A stretch of 64,000 nt of DNA from Favolaschia claudopus (GCA_037176885.1 JAWWNJ010000119.1:62001-126000); one strand, 5' to 3'; numbered from the stretch's first letter, positions 35,384-48,900 are shown. Numbers and translations are program-made. The notes: generated by a model not told the origin, from the letters alone.

Positions 35384-36102
35384 ATGTTTCACAATTACTC
35401 CTACGTGCCCCATCGTCGAGCGCTCTATTTGCTCATCTGGGCCCTCTCTGTTGCTGAGCTTGGATTGACGGCGACACGTATTCACTTCACGCGGAAGAAT
35501 TTCAGCACACACGGTACGCACAACGTCCTTCGTCACAAGGAAACCAGAAGTGCTCACTCGATGATGTCCGTCCAGAATCCATAGTAGCGGAACTCCTTGT
35601 CACCTCCATCCTGACCATCCTCTGGGTCCCCCTCACCCTCATCTTCCACCGCAGCGCACCCGGACTCGATACACGAAATACCGCCCCGGGCACCGCCAAC
35701 ACCCCCCACTCCCGCTTCCCCGGCCGCTTCGGCGGCCTGCACCACGAATCCTCAGGCAACATCGTCCTCTGGATCATGTGGCTCGTCGGTGCCGCCATCG
35801 CTGCGCACACATGGCCCACGCACGCCGCAGCGGGATTCACCCACCAAGGCCGCATCCTCCTCGCTATCGTCGGTGTTGCGTTCACGGTGTTTGGGCTGTT
35901 GACGCTGGCGAAGGTGTTGGCGTTGATGGAATATAGCGCGATCGGCGTGTCGACATATGGGGGGCCTGGGGCCGGGCATGCGACGAGGCCAGAGAAGGCG
36001 GGGTATCCGGCGACAAATGCGCCGACGACGACTGCACCCGGCGGGGCTGGATATGCCCCGGGGACGAATGGTGCAACGACCACTACGGCTCCAGCGGTTT
36101 GA
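35384..36102 (+). CDS. Four-TM MARVEL-like membrane protein
   Basis: Exons 35384-35513 and 35576-36102 give 218 aa in frame. Four membrane segments are visible: ALYLLIWALSVAELGLTATR, LLVTSILTILWVPLTLIF, IVLWIMWLVGAAIAAHTWP and ILLAIVGVAFTVFGLLTLAK, with a Pro/Gly/Thr-rich cytoplasmic tail. This topology fits MARVEL-domain proteins of membrane subdomains. The acceptor at 35575 was chosen because it is the only one that keeps the frame. It sits between the two permease copies and appears unrelated to them. Confidence 0.78.
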
Positions 36103-36902
36103 ATTGACAAAGACGCGATGAACGACGACGAAAATATGGCTGCCTGCGATTATCAATAATAATGTGTACCACTACGAAAGCCGATGTAACGTACTTAAAT
36201 GTAACTTCAAACACGATTCGTTCTTGACTCATCGCATGATCATTGATGAAGAGAGACAGCGAGGAGACACACTAGAATGCCTACTGAAGGCCATCCAAGC
36301 CTCGGCCAGGTTAGTTCCAGTTCGAACCTCCGAAACAACTGTCAAAAAAATTGAGGGCCATGATAATTGCCGACTGTTGGCTCCGGTCCGCCTCAGATTC
36401 CGGGCTACAGCAAGACTGGGTAACTTGCAGCTCTGAGCTCGTGCGCCTCACGCAGCCATCGTCGCATCGACAGTGCTGCTACAGTTATTATCAAGAAATG
36501 ATGAATTAGAGGTCCAGAGATGCAGGTCAGGACCCCAGAGCCGATTCATCCAGTTCAAGCCCATCGTCGGCCACGATGGGTGCAATGGTGGTTTGGTGGA
36601 GGAGTGATGCACTGCCACAAGTAAACACACGCAAAGACTCTTACATAATTCGGCCTAAACTCGGCCCGGCCAGTGACATCATGACAGGTTCAACTTGGGT
36701 TCAACTTACGACTCGGAGTGTTCTCGATTTCGCAAGGATACTAGGCTAGATACGACCACAGCAAATAATCTGATGGCATAGGCATTATGTGGCTTCAAGC
36801 CTTCAGGACATGAATGTTTGCAAAAATCGAAGGTTCGTCCAAGGTGATAGAGCTTTAACCCAAGCCACACATTGATCCAATGATGTAGGGTGTGGATGCG
36901 AG
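36103..36902. other. Convergent intergenic region, nothing recognised
   Basis: 800 bases between the MARVEL-like gene and the 3' end of permease copy B. I see no gene or clear repeat. Confidence 0.5.
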
Positions 36903-39725
36903 CTACAACACATATCTGAAGTCACGGTTCTGGCCGTCTGTAAGGTCCAAGAATTCCTGAGAATCGAAAGATTGAATCGTCAAAGAAATCTGAAAGAGTT
37001 TCGACTGACCTTGTCCACCTTAACTTTCTCCGGCACGCCATCGGGCGAGATGCGCTCAATGTAAACGTTGTCGTACTCATCCGAAGGCGGCTCACAGTCA
37101 CGCCTCTTGTTCTCGGCCGAAAGCTCCCAGCGAATAAGGAGTATGAGGATCATATCCGCGATGAAGCAGCAATTGATGATGGCCCACGGAACGCGATTGC
37201 GGGGTTTGTATTCGTCCTGCAATGAACGCGTCACATGGTCTTAGTGTCTCGGAGTTCGCGCGACCATTTACCTTCCACATGAATGGTCCGACCGCATTCC
37301 CGACGCACTAGAGCCTTTTTGTTAATGATCACTCTCGAGAACGATTGGGATATCGCACATAGGCGATGAGCAGAATGGCGTTGTTAGTAACGCGCTTGGT
37401 ATGTCCCGCAGTGACGGAAGTAAGCCATGCAATAACAATCACTGCGTGTGTGTCTCAGCAGTAGGAAGGAAAACCAAAATGTAGCCCGACCGAACGCAGT
37501 AGTGCCAAGACCTGCATCACCAAGCCGTCCATCAATCCGAGATAAAACCAAAGAAGAAGAAAACATCCAACATACCAGACACCCAAAGCGCACACAACAG
37601 TCCAATCTTATTGCTCCAGGGAAGCGTCATGATGAGGATTCCGCCGAGCAGATTCGGCAACTTCCAGAGACACGCGGTGATTCCGCGTTGGTTCGTTCTT
37701 GCCGCAACGTGAACACCAACGAGAATGGTGATGATGGATATGAGACCGTCGACGCAGGTGAGAAGGGTTGTTTGAAGAACGGTGAATCCGAACGAGTTGA
37801 TGATGAGAGGTCGTTGGTTCCTATTTGGATCGGACTTGAACGTTGGCAAATAATCAAATCGGTCGAAATCGGCACTTACGACAGACTGTTCAGGTTGGCG
37901 GTGGTTATTAGTTTCGAGAGAAAAAAAAATTGTCTGGGTTGCGCTTACCTATTAGGAACCTGAGTAACGGCAGAGAACGCAGCAAACAGCCATGTCTTGC
38001 GGTCTCTCAAAGCTTCGAACATTCTACACAAATGTTAGAGACTACGCCCACCTTAATTAAACATCCGAGCACGTACTGTTCCTTCTTGAAATGCTTATTC
38101 TCGATTCCAGTTTGGTTCTCCTGTCGATAGATGGTTCTGGTGAGTTTTTTAATTGAGAAGGATTTCGTATGAAACCACCTTGATGCGTAAAACAGCAAGT
38201 TGGCGTTCATGAGGGGTCAGGAACCATGCCGTAGTGGGCGAATCGGGGAAAAAGAACCTTTTCGATGAGGAGAGCGAAAAGTCAATAAATCAGGAGCAGT
38301 CTATTCAGAAATTCGATGACACCCACCAAAAGCACACTGCAGTGATCAAGGTCATGATTCCGGTGATGAGCATGAGCCATTGCCACGGAGCTATCCTGCC
38401 TGTCTCGATATGCGCCGTACCGAAACTCAGAAAACCGGAGATGATTGACGCTTGTGTCAGAAGTCAGAATTCCGAACGGAATCGCGACGGTACACAGGTG
38501 GTGAGCCTTACCGAAACCATTCATAAAGACTACAGACCGTTTCAGTACTCGTGAAAAACGAGATGCGAAACATGACCTACACCAATACCCCACGCGAATG
38601 CCTTGTTCCTTGCGGGTGTAAAACATGGCTGTTACGAAAAGAAAGCTGGATGAATGTGAGTTGAGCCCCGGGGGTCCGAGTCAAGATCGATTCATCATAC
38701 CCGGCGGTCATCGTTCTTCAAAGCCGAATAAGTAAGCATTTGGAGCAGGGACGGTGATGATCGTACCCTTCACATGCGCCGAGAAGAGTTCGCACGACCA
38801 TCAAGCCAGCGAAGTTGTGGCACGCAGCATGGCAGCACAGAGAAACAGCCCAAAGGAAGACGTTGAAGCTATTGAACGTGCCTCGTAAGAAGCCGCGAAT
38901 GAAGGCATATGCGGTTAATGACGAAGAACTAACCTCATCCATTTGGCAATTGGGAACCGCTGCAACGCCAAATTCTGCGGAAATTGCATAACGAGATAGG
39001 ATAGATAGAAGATTGTGCCCAGCCTCGTTGGTGGAAGCTTAGCTTCGATGTCCTGTGAAGAGAAGGCGATTGAAGACTCACCAGTTGTATCTAGGATCGA
39101 TCAACGTCAATATCCAGAAGTACGGGTAGGAATGAGTGGCTTACTGGTCTGTGGTCAGATGTGCTCCTTGCCTGATAGGTAAAATTTGAAAGGAGTGAGC
39201 GAATATGAATGAACCAAAACGATGGGCGCATCACTTACTTGATTCCGAGGATAGCTGCATTTCCGAGGGTTGTTTTGTCTGAAAAGCGTCCGGCACTCTA
39301 CTCTATCAACAACGGAAGACGATGAGCCGTACCCATGAACTGGACCCTGTGGTGTGTCGCGTATTAGAAATGATGAATATTACATGAGAGCAGTGTGCGT
39401 ACCAGTACAGAACTGAAAAACCTTGCATGAGAGGCGTAGCAGGAGGATGATAATGCAAGGGACGTACCACACATCAAGGGGAGGATGTGACGATCGATTT
39501 TCTTGCTGCAATTCTCGGTCAAGCGGCTGGCCAACGAGTCGAGTTTGCTACTCACCGGATTCTGATAGCTTCAGCGGGGTCAAGTTCAGCGGAGTCTACT
39601 CCGGCGGCGACGATAGCACCGGTGTCCACGTTCTCGACGGATACAGAGACATTGTGAGCGGGGCCCTTCGAGTCGTATTCCACCTTTTCGTCGATGTGCT
39701 TGTCGTCGCTGGTACGGTTACTCAT
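36903..39725 (-). CDS. Allantoate-permease-type MFS transporter, copy B
   Basis: Paralogue of the gene at 32063-34857 with the same exon plan and near-identical blocks: DTGAIVAAGVDSAELDPAEA at the N-terminus, SFNVFLWAVSLCCHAACHNF, TAMFYTRKEQGIRVGYW, SIISGFLSFGTAHIETGRIA, and LSAENKRRDCEPPSDEYDN near the end. It ends DLTDGQNRDFRYVL like copy A. No stop was found in the joined frame, so it appears functional. Start at 39725 (MSNRTSDDK); an in-frame ATG lies five codons upstream. Orientation is tail-to-tail with copy A. Differences cluster in the N-terminus and loops, which may change the substrate. Confidence 0.86.
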
Positions 39726-41188
39726 GTTGAGATGGAGCAAGACAGCAAGTCTCTGGAACTATGTATATCAAGTGAGAGTTAAATACTCTGGAAGCCGTGG
39801 CCATGATAGCACAGCTGGCCAATCGAGCTCTGTCCGATAAGGTTACCAACCAATGAGTTCCAGCGGTGCCGTAGTGGGAAAACGAGAGGGTAGTGAGGGG
39901 AATTGGAGTAGGTGTGAGTTACCTGAAGTGGAGTATCTCTTTTGCGATGATCACCCGATTGAACGGGGGTAAAACATGTAGGTTTTCAGCAAGTAGAATC
40001 GCGCTTCTAAACATCTGCATGGCGAGTTGGCGTGATTCATGGAATGCTGCGCGACTTCCGCAAATGGAATCCGCTGTCTGGGTACAAGAAGTAACGTCTC
40101 AACTGCAGCACATATTCACGGGCTAAGCGAAGATAGGGAGTTAACATTCGCTGATCATAGCGTACCGCTAGAATATGCGGCCGCGTAGACGAACGTACCG
40201 GTATCAATACTATTCCGGGCAGTATGTAGAGGAGATACATCATGAGACGATGCCATTACCGTATGTCTGGCTGAGGTTTCAGCAACAGTCAGGAAAGACG
40301 CTGAAAAATGTTCTACCTGAAGCTTCGTGGGAGTTCGTGAGAACATATGGCCCGATTGCGCTTGGTACTAGTAGAAGACGCTGGAAACGGGGACCGGGAG
40401 GTTGTATTGCTCTGTGGGCGACCAAGCCAAGAAAAAAGAATAGGAGGGAGGCTAAAAATGCTTCAAGTCGGCCACAACGCATAAATCGTCATAAAGTCAA
40501 GGTTTTAATTATGACAATTCACGCAGGCTGTAGCAATAAGTGAGGTGGGGTATACTTGGGAGTAACATGATGACATACGGGAAATGCTTCGCGGTACCGA
40601 GATTATGGATGCCATGCAGTGGGCGTGGACACCTGCGTGTCAAATGAGCTACCAAATAGACTGCACTGTGCTGGATAGTATACGGACGCAGCAGTTCGTT
40701 GCTGATCAGTTCTTTGTCGGAGTGCCGCGGCTCGCCTTCCAGAGTTCCACGTAGCTATGGGCAGCCGGGGCCTGTGGCACAGAGCCTACTAGAGACCATA
40801 GCAGTGAGCACGCATTCGGAGAGGTATTTTCCTACCGCCGAAACGAAGGTTTGGTGCAGACAAGCGAGGTTCTGTCATAAAGACGCCGGGTGAACGTGTT
40901 TCAGCTCTTTGAAAGCGAGACAAGCCATCACCGTAGTGGACGAAGGCAACTCGCAAATAGCGAGATCAGAAGGCACGTGGCCGTGGAAATGATTCCGTCA
41001 AGGTGAACGGTCACATGATGTTGCGGGTTGTTACGCGCGACGCGTTTTTTGTCGCGTTTGTCCTCGAGAAAGCTGCTACTGTACAAGGAGAATGATTCGA
41101 GACAAGGATACTCATGGCTCAAGTTGAATTGCAATATTGGCCCTCTCACATAAAGTTGAATCTTTATCATACACATGTTCAATGTCTC
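39726..41188. other. Intergenic, no supported gene
   Basis: 1.46 kb between the permease start and the end of the sugar-transporter gene. An ORF at 40175-40543 has biased, arginine-rich composition and no family resemblance. No repeat recognised. Confidence 0.4.
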
Positions 41189-44100
41189 TTACTCAGCCTT
41201 CTCCGTACTCCCTTTCCCCTCCTCCTCATCTGCCAACTGAGCAGTATTCTCCGTGAGATCTCCAGGCCGGAACGTTCCTTCACGTCATCAACATCAGCAT
41301 TGACACGGAAAGCCCCTCTGCAAGGAAACAAATAAACCGACCAACGAACCTTGTCGAAGCTCCCTCTCGGCCGCACGGTGGTCTCCCACTTTCGCGTATG
41401 GCGAGCCAGGGATTAGCAGGGGTGCGTTTTCGAATAACGCGTCCATCTCTGTGGATTTACTCATGAGTATTTGAGCGTGAGCAAAGGAGGGGTACGGGCC
41501 TTCTAGACGACGGCCTGTAGTTTCCTATGGTAACAGACAGATCAGGATGCATCGGGAATGAAAGTCCAGGTAGGAGTATCGCACAGGATAGAATGCCCAG
41601 ATAAACAATGCACTGTGCGTAACAGTTAGAGATTCAGTCAGTAGAGAATCTCGGTCAACGAACTTGGTATGTCCGCAGATAGCGAACACGAGATAGTATC
41701 TATGGTGATCAAGTGAGCCACTGTCCAATAGCTATGAGACGAAGCAACACATACTTCCAGCCAATATGCAGAAACGCTGGCGAGGTGACTTGAGCGATGA
41801 AGCTGGAATGCGTGCCCTCAGACGCCGCGGAACCATAGACATCATGATCATGAACCGCTTACAAGTTGGATATCCAGGACCCCGAACTCGTGATCGCCGT
41901 CGCTTTTGCTCGGGTTCGCGTTGAGCTGAAATGAAACGATGTCAGCAGTCATCCAAAATCACAATAACAAAAAGTAGGAAGAAACATATGACTGACTAGA
42001 TCTCCGCCGGGTAAGCCCACGAAAGCGGCCCGATACAGGCGCTAAAGAAGAAGTTGAATACCCAGGTGCTGAGAATCGCAGGATAGTCAGTAATGGCTTT
42101 GATGTACCCAAATTCAAAGGGAAAGAAGAACTGACGTTACTGTTTGTCATTGGAGAGAGAATGAGAGGTCAACTTCGTTCACAGAGAGAGGCAAAACTCT
42201 TACGGATGAAAATCTACAATATCCTCGTCATTCAATCAAGACTGAAAAGACACCGAAATCGAAACTCACGTAATGGGCCTATTGTGAAAGCCCCCAGTCA
42301 ACACATTGCGCACTCGCACCATAGCATCGTCACATACCGCATTGCTAAATTTAAATTTCATCAGAAATCTTATATCATGGCTCAGTTTTTAGAAAACACT
42401 CACTTATGCACTTCACCGGGATACCTCGCCATCAAAATACTCCCCACCACGAACGACAACCCCGACGCGACGTTGCCCACAATCATCGGCATCCTGCGCC
42501 CGGTGGAGTCGATCCAGATGACGCAGGCGGCTTCGCCGATGAGGGCGATGATGCTGTTGATGGATTGGAAGAGGAGGATGCGGGTTGCGGTGAAGCCCAT
42601 CTGAGGACGGAATAAGTAAGGGGAGGAGGAGGGGAGGGAGGGAGAGGGACGCACGGTTTTGAATATCTGCAGCACAGAGATGAATATGCGGCATATGGCG
42701 AGGAAGAGGAGGGAGAACGCACCGTCGTAGAGAAATATTGAATAGCGCTAACACCCGTCATCTGGACGGAGAACTGGAGGATGTATCTACATCCCATAAG
42801 TAATTCCTCGTCAACTCCAATCCAACATAGCTATGTAATTGAAACGAAAGCCGCCATACATACCCAAGACTCAACCGCCTAAAATTACTCGGCACCGTGA
42901 ACAGCTCGCTCCAACTAATCAAATCAAGCATCAGCTCGATTTTCCCCACGTTATATATAAACCGAAGAGCCACGCACCTGGCTTCACCAATATCCTTCGC
43001 CTTGCTTATATCCGCCTTAATATCCTGCATCTGCGCAAGCACGAAGGGGTCCTCAATATTGCCGTTTGCGTGCAGCCTGGCGAGGGTGCGTTGGGCGTCG
43101 TCCATGCGGCCTTTTTCGGCGAGCCAGCGCGGGCTGTGGTTGATTTCGATTGAGTTAGTTGCTTGAATTTCTGTAATGTACGGAGTGGAGGAGAGACGCA
43201 CGACTCGGGCAGTAAAAGGATGAACGAGATCAGGGGGAGCGCGGGGACAATCTTGATGCAATCGTTCATGAGTGCGATTACGCGACGTCGGAGGAGTATA
43301 AAGTGTACCTGAATCCCCAAAGGAATCCTCCACTCGGCGGCGTGGCCGGAGAGGCCGGCGGAGCAGCCGTAGGTCTGCATAACGTTAACGCGTTGAGAGT
43401 TTGATTTGATTATTCGAAAGGTGTTATATTTGGTGGAGAAATTGAGAACGAGACTTACCACCCATGATGCGACGAAGGCTTCAAGCCAGTAAATTGGAGT
43501 TCAATCAAGGGAGAGGGGAGCGGGGGAGAAACAGATAGCGTACCGCCGATACCCAACATGAACTTGATCGCGTCGCATTTAGTATTATTCATTGAAGACG
43601 TGCAAGGAAATAGAATTTAAATTTTACACACCTGTTGCAGCGTCGTGAGCCGCCCGCGGATACTTGGGTGGGCGATTTCGGCCTACAGTCCAATCAATAA
43701 CATTTCATTTGATCCGCATGCGAATGAGTGAGGGTGTAGTTTCATTCATACCTGATAGAGCGGGGCGAGGTCAGACATGATGCCGACGCCGAAGCCTTGA
43801 GCGCATAAGTCATGAATGGAAGGATAAGGGAAAGGTGGGTGGATTTGCGTACCGGCGAAGAACCGCCCGGCGAGCATCATGTCCATGTTTCGCGCGCCGG
43901 TTTGGAGGGCGCCGCCTAAGCTGGATTGGACGGCAACAGGATATTTAGCATTTGGTTGAATCGAGTGCAGGGAGAAGGAGGGACGAGGCCACATACATGT
44001 ATACAGCTGCGCCGAGTTGGATCGTGACTCGTCGACCGAAGTAGTCCGCTGCGTAGGCTACTGGGAACATGCCGAAAAAGCTTTCAACAGGACAAGACGA

Positions 44101-44462
44101 ATGTGAATGGGTCTCAAGTAAGTAATCGGATATTAAGCCTCACCATCCGAGAACTAAAGCATTTGAGCACGGATTCTGAATGAGAGGAGGAGGAAAAGAC
44201 AAGGACGCACCGAAGATACTAACAACGAGGCCTTGCAAATTTGCATTCCCCCATCGCGAGCCCATGATTCGTTGGAAGTCGGTGGCGGGAGTCACTCCTG
44301 CGATGACTCCCAGATCATATCTTTGTATATTGCAAAACCAAAATCAGTCGGAGGCGAGCAAGAAGAAGAAGAAATTCAAGATTGGACGCACCCGAAGATA
44401 ATACTCCCCAGACTCGCAAACAACCCACACAGCCAGGTGTACACTTTTGGCGAGAGCGGCAT
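41189..44462 (-). CDS. MFS sugar transporter
   Basis: Sugar-porter family, proton-coupled hexose/pentose uptake at the plasma membrane. More than a dozen exons. Blocks in order: LSPKVYTWLCGLFASLGSII, YDLGVIAGVTPATDFQR, FFGMFPVAYAADYFGRRVTI (D-x2-G-R-R), FGVGIMSDLAPLYQAEIAHP, LLPESPRWLAEKGRMDDAQR (PESPRW-L), YILQFSVQMTGVSAIQYFST, MGFTATRILLFQSINSIIAL, WIDSTGRRMPMIVGNVASG, WVFNFFFSACIGPLSWAYPA (family 'PLSW.YPAEI'), ATGRRLEGPYPSFA-like ETTGRRLEGPYPSFAHAQ, and an acidic tail ADEEEGKGSTEKAE. No broken motif seen. Divergent from the GH51 gene with 791 bp between starts. Specificity cannot be read from sequence; the neighbour suggests arabinose or arabino-oligosaccharides. Confidence 0.88.
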
Positions 44463-45253
44463 CCTTCGTCTTCGTCTTCGACTTCGTTGGCAGAAGAGAT
44501 TCGAGGGTCAGGTCAGGAGACAACCGGGCGCTATCGTTCGCCGTCGTTCTTTTTGTATGGTGCGGCGGTTGTACGAGAGGGTCGCGTGAGCGTGCGGGCC
44601 GGATACAACAAAATTGGGCAGAAATTCTCAACCGCTTGTCAGGAACGCGCCCAGAATGATCGCGGTGTAAATGAGTCCGAAGGATTGGCTAGTGTGCGAC
44701 GGTTCGTGCGAAGTAAGGAGCGCTTGGTTGTTCCGAGATAAAACCGGGATGAGAGATCGTTGACAGAGAGACTCAAGCCTGCATAACGCCACCTCGCGTA
44801 CCTATGTTTTTGCTGCATCGGGTGTCCAGTGCTGTATTGTCAGAGGCCGCCGCGCGTGCGGAGAAGTTCTCCCAGTTTCTGTAACCGGATTCGTTGAAAA
44901 ACTTGAAGCACTTCGCGACGAAGGTGCCAGTGAACATCAGAGTGGCACGATTGCAGCGTGGAAACTTGCCAATATGTTCTACGGAAAGCAACAGACGCAA
45001 CAGCCGGCGGCCGCTCTGAGGCTCATGGCGCCGTGGCGGTTCTGGGAAAGGCGGGATTGATGGCATCAAGACCGTCGCCCATCAACCACAACCGTTGTCG
45101 TAAACAAATCCCATCAAAACGCTTGTTGCTTTCCCCCACAAGCCACGATGCTGCATGCAGGTCACCAGATATCCACCTACCGGACCGCCGGCTCGGACTT
45201 TCCCGCTCCCCTCCCCCCATTCTCGCCTTGGACACTGAACTCCATCCATTGCA
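44463..45253. promoter_or_regulatory. Shared divergent promoter, transporter / GH51
   Basis: 791 bases between the starts of the sugar transporter (minus) and the GH51 gene (plus). No coding exon is supported here. A bidirectional regulatory region is inferred from the geometry; I did not recognise a specific regulator site. Confidence 0.45.
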
Positions 45254-45633
45254 ATGCCGCCCACAATCCACATCGACCCAGCACGCACCATCGCCCCCGT
45301 CGACCCGCGAATCTACTCGGGGTTCACGGAGCACATGGGGAGGTGCATCTATGGTGGTATATACGACCCAGGCAACCAGCATGGACTCGCAGACGAGAAT
45401 GGCTATCGGACGGATGTGTTGGATGCATTGAGGGGGTTGAGGGTGCCGGTTGTGAGGTATCCTGGGGGGTGCGTTTCGTGCATCTCGATGATGATGATGC
45501 GCTGCGACTGATTGAGCATATATTTCTTTTCCAGAAACTTTGTCAGCTCGTATCGGTGGCAAGGTTCGATGGTCTCACTAATGTTAGAATTGCGTTCATA
45601 AAACTATTGATCATAGACGGCATCGGCCCTAAA

Positions 45634-45905
45634 CACTGTGGGGAGGGATTCTACTCGGGCCGAGTAGGTAGACCTGCTCGGCTTGAGTGGGTAATATACT
45701 TGGCATGAGTGGGTACCGCCTCAGATGGAGTAGGTGACCCACTCACGCCAAGTAGGGATACCTACTCAACCTGAGTAGATTTCGGACAATTCTCAATTCA
45801 GGTTGAGTAGGTCACCCACTCGAGCTGAGTAGGTTCACCTACTCGACCGGAGTGCACCGACCTACTTAATCTGAGGGGGTTTTCACTCGAAGTAAGTGGG
45901 TTAAA
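45634..45905. repeat. Left terminal and subterminal repeats of the CMC element
   Basis: Begins with the terminal inverted repeat, then at least eight degenerate copies of a 16-20 bp dyad of the form CYTACTCnnnnnGAGTRGG, in both orientations (for example CCTACTCAACCTGAGTAG and CCCACTCGAGCTGAGTAGG). In plant CACTA elements such arrays bind the element's own regulatory protein; that role is inferred here. Confidence 0.85.
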
Positions 45906-48900
45906 TATTTGTATTCTGGCCACCTATATACATGTGTATCCATCGCCGCATACCCACCCATCACACCCTCTTGTCTTCTACTTGAGGTAGGATAAAATCA
46001 GAACACAGTTAGAAAATGATATAAGGTAAGCGGCATCTTGTACGCACCATAATTCCAAGCCTGCAGTTGGGTGACAGATAGCACGAACCTAAGAACAAAT
46101 AAGTCAGCGAGGCGAAGGAGAAGAAGCAAGACCAATTCTTTTTTACCGATACCAAGACTATTCGAAGCTAAATAAATCCATGAGTTCCAATATCGTCCTG
46201 AGTCAAGACAAAGCGCTCACCGCGCCGGCAGTTTCGAGTGACGGAAAGTAAGTGTTTGAATCAGATAGATGCTGTTTGTCAAGTCAGCGATTGATTTTGT
46301 TAAGTTAAAAGAGGAAGCCGACTTTCAAGATGGACGGCACAATTTATAGTGGATTGAACACGCTCTGACGGTATCGTCAAATGGGGTTGACGGTCTGGGG
46401 AAACACTTACTAGAGATGTTTCTTGTAACGTCTATTCTATATTCGTCAGCTATCAAGTAAATCAACATCTAAGTCAACGCTGACCTGCATCTGGCTCGCA
46501 CCGCGACCGCCGGCTCTGTAACGAAAGGTCCACTCCGGTCAGTCGCAAGTTCCGAAACACGCAAGAAGTCGTTGGATCCGCACCTGAATCCGTCAGACAA
46601 GCGAGGCGAATCTTCTTGCGACGGAATCGATCTCCAGCGTGTACACAACAAAATCAATCAACACATAACCGTCAAGTTAAGCAGGTTCTCACCGTGTTTG
46701 TGTTGGGGGTCAATTTTACCGGTAGGCCAAATCTTGTCGCATTATTGAGTCACGAACAAAACACGACAAAGGAGAAAAAGCATACCGTTCGAAGCCGTGC
46801 ATACCAACTGCTTCCTCAGTCCAGCGTTGGGTTGATCTTTCAACATTCGTAAACATTTTAGGCCGCAAATGGGGAAGAAAAAGCATAGAAGACATACCTG
46901 AAAGCGAATTATTACTGACCGGTACCTATGGATCGAAAGCCACCAACTGTTGATAACCAGGGTCAGTGTTCCACCTTACCACGGAAAACTTACTGCGCGC
47001 AGGATATGCTATTGACTTTGTCTTGCCTAGTCTCGACTTTCCGACCCGCCGTTCCGTCCCGCCATCCCATCCGCTTCCCTCCGGAAACGCGCTCGTGCGC
47101 GCATCGACTTCTCTCATTCCCGCGCGTGTGAATTGATATGAGTCGACGGCGCGTTAATCGGATGAGATAGGTGAGTTATTTCCTTGTCGTTCTTCGTCAA
47201 AAACGGTGAAACTCACTTAAATTGAGTTGTAGCGTAGAGAGTCGCGCCCAAACGTTGATGGCGTCGACGGTTTCAACGAGGGCGGCAGTGTGCAGTGTAG
47301 AGAGCTTGAGAGGAGGGGAAGGTTTCGCCTTGAGGGCGTCGGGACGACGGGGAGGCGGAGGAAGGGGCCGCGATGATGATGCCGGCGCGGTGGCGGATGC
47401 GCGGCTGATCTGGATACATCGGTGAGTGATTTTTTTCGTTCGTTCCCGCCAAAGATGAAACAACTCACCAAGCGAGCAAGTCAGCGCGCGGAGCGTCGAG
47501 ACGACGTTGTTCTGGTATCAACGAGGGCGACGGCCGCGGCGTCGAGTAGCGCATGAGGGCGATGTTGATGGTGAAGTGGGGTAGGTAGGCAGTGTGTGGG
47601 TTTGCATTGAAGGGACTCGTGAGTGAGCGAGCAAAAGAAAGAAAAACAGGCGTGGCGGCGTACCTTGCCGGCCGTCAAGTGCCGCGTTCCGGCTCACTCG
47701 TCGGAGCGCTAACAAGTCGGGAGGTGGGGGTTGGGACTGCGTATGGTCGGCGGCGTACGTTCAGGCGAGGCAGACAGCTGTGTATGCTACATAAATTAGA
47801 AAGAAAAGTGATACGGTGACGGCGGCATACCTTGATTTTATTAGGTACGCTCTGCCTCTTCCCCTCATTGTCGTTTCAGCGGATGCACTTGATATGTGGG
47901 TTTGGTCGGAGTGGGCGGAGGAGTGAGGTGGATTTGAAGGGCGGGTTGTGCGGTGGACGAGACTGGAGTGAGAGTCGAGGGATTTGAGGGAAATTCGACA
48001 TGGGGATGGGCAGAGAGCGAGTTGGCGGCGGCAGCGTCGACGCGAGTCCGCGTTTCGGCGGGGTCGGCGCTGTCAGGGTACGAGGTCGCGGAATTGGGCT
48101 GCTCATGGACCTCAGTTCATACGTAAACAGGTATAATAGAGGATAGAGAACTGAACAAAGCGTGAACGTAACGCCGACATTCGTCGAGAGGCGACAACAA
48201 CAAGCACATAGGGCCTATGGTCAGGCCCAGCGTGCGCCGTTGTCGACTCCCGACGTAATGGGTTAGGTTGGGGAAGAAAGAGATTGGGGAAGGAGGGGCA
48301 ATGGAAGAAAACAAGAAGAAGTCAAGTTGCGGCTCACCTGGCTTTCCCGACAGATCTCTAACCGATTGTACTCCTCCAACAGCCATCACAATAGACGAAA
48401 TAGCAAAATAGATGCTTTGAAGGGCCTTCATTTGAGAGGTGAGGTGATATTCGCACAAAAAGCGTTGCCACTGGTTGGTGTTGTCTGGAGGTTGCCACAA
48501 ACGGCTTGGTTAGAGTCGAAACGCGCAGGACTAGAGAGATAAGACATCATACTATCATTTCAACAAGCCTCAGCAGCCATGGCGACTCTTCTCGCGTCGT
48601 TTCGCGTCCTTGTTGGTGGGAGAGTCCAAATTGCATAGTTGACCGTAGAACTCGACGAGAGACCGTGCTGGGCGCGCAAAAGTGGGGGAGAGTGTTTAAT
48701 ATAAGTCATTGATGCTAATTCAATGCAAAAGAGCCGTCGAAACGCGAGGGAAAGGCGGGAGAAGACGAGAAGATGAAGGGAGAACGAGAGAGACGCGTCG
48801 GGTCACAATGTGACGTCACACTATTCTCACGCTCGAATGTTCTTCTTCTCCCTCGAAATAAATCACCAGCACGTCTCAAGAGGTGTGGATAATTGTTTAG

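Noticed and set aside
32063..39725. The permease copies first look like frame-broken pseudogenes because the coding pieces jump between frames.
   Set aside because: GT-AG introns of normal length restore a continuous family-type protein from start to stop in both copies, so they are annotated as intact genes.
40175..40543. A 122-aa plus-strand ORF in the 39726-41188 gap.
   Set aside because: Arg-rich with no family resemblance, no splice partners and an equally long antisense ORF.
45631..45640. A 3-bp target-site duplication (AAA) for the CMC element.
   Set aside because: The right flank begins TAAAG, so only the 4-bp TAAA matches on both sides and restores the GH51 frame.
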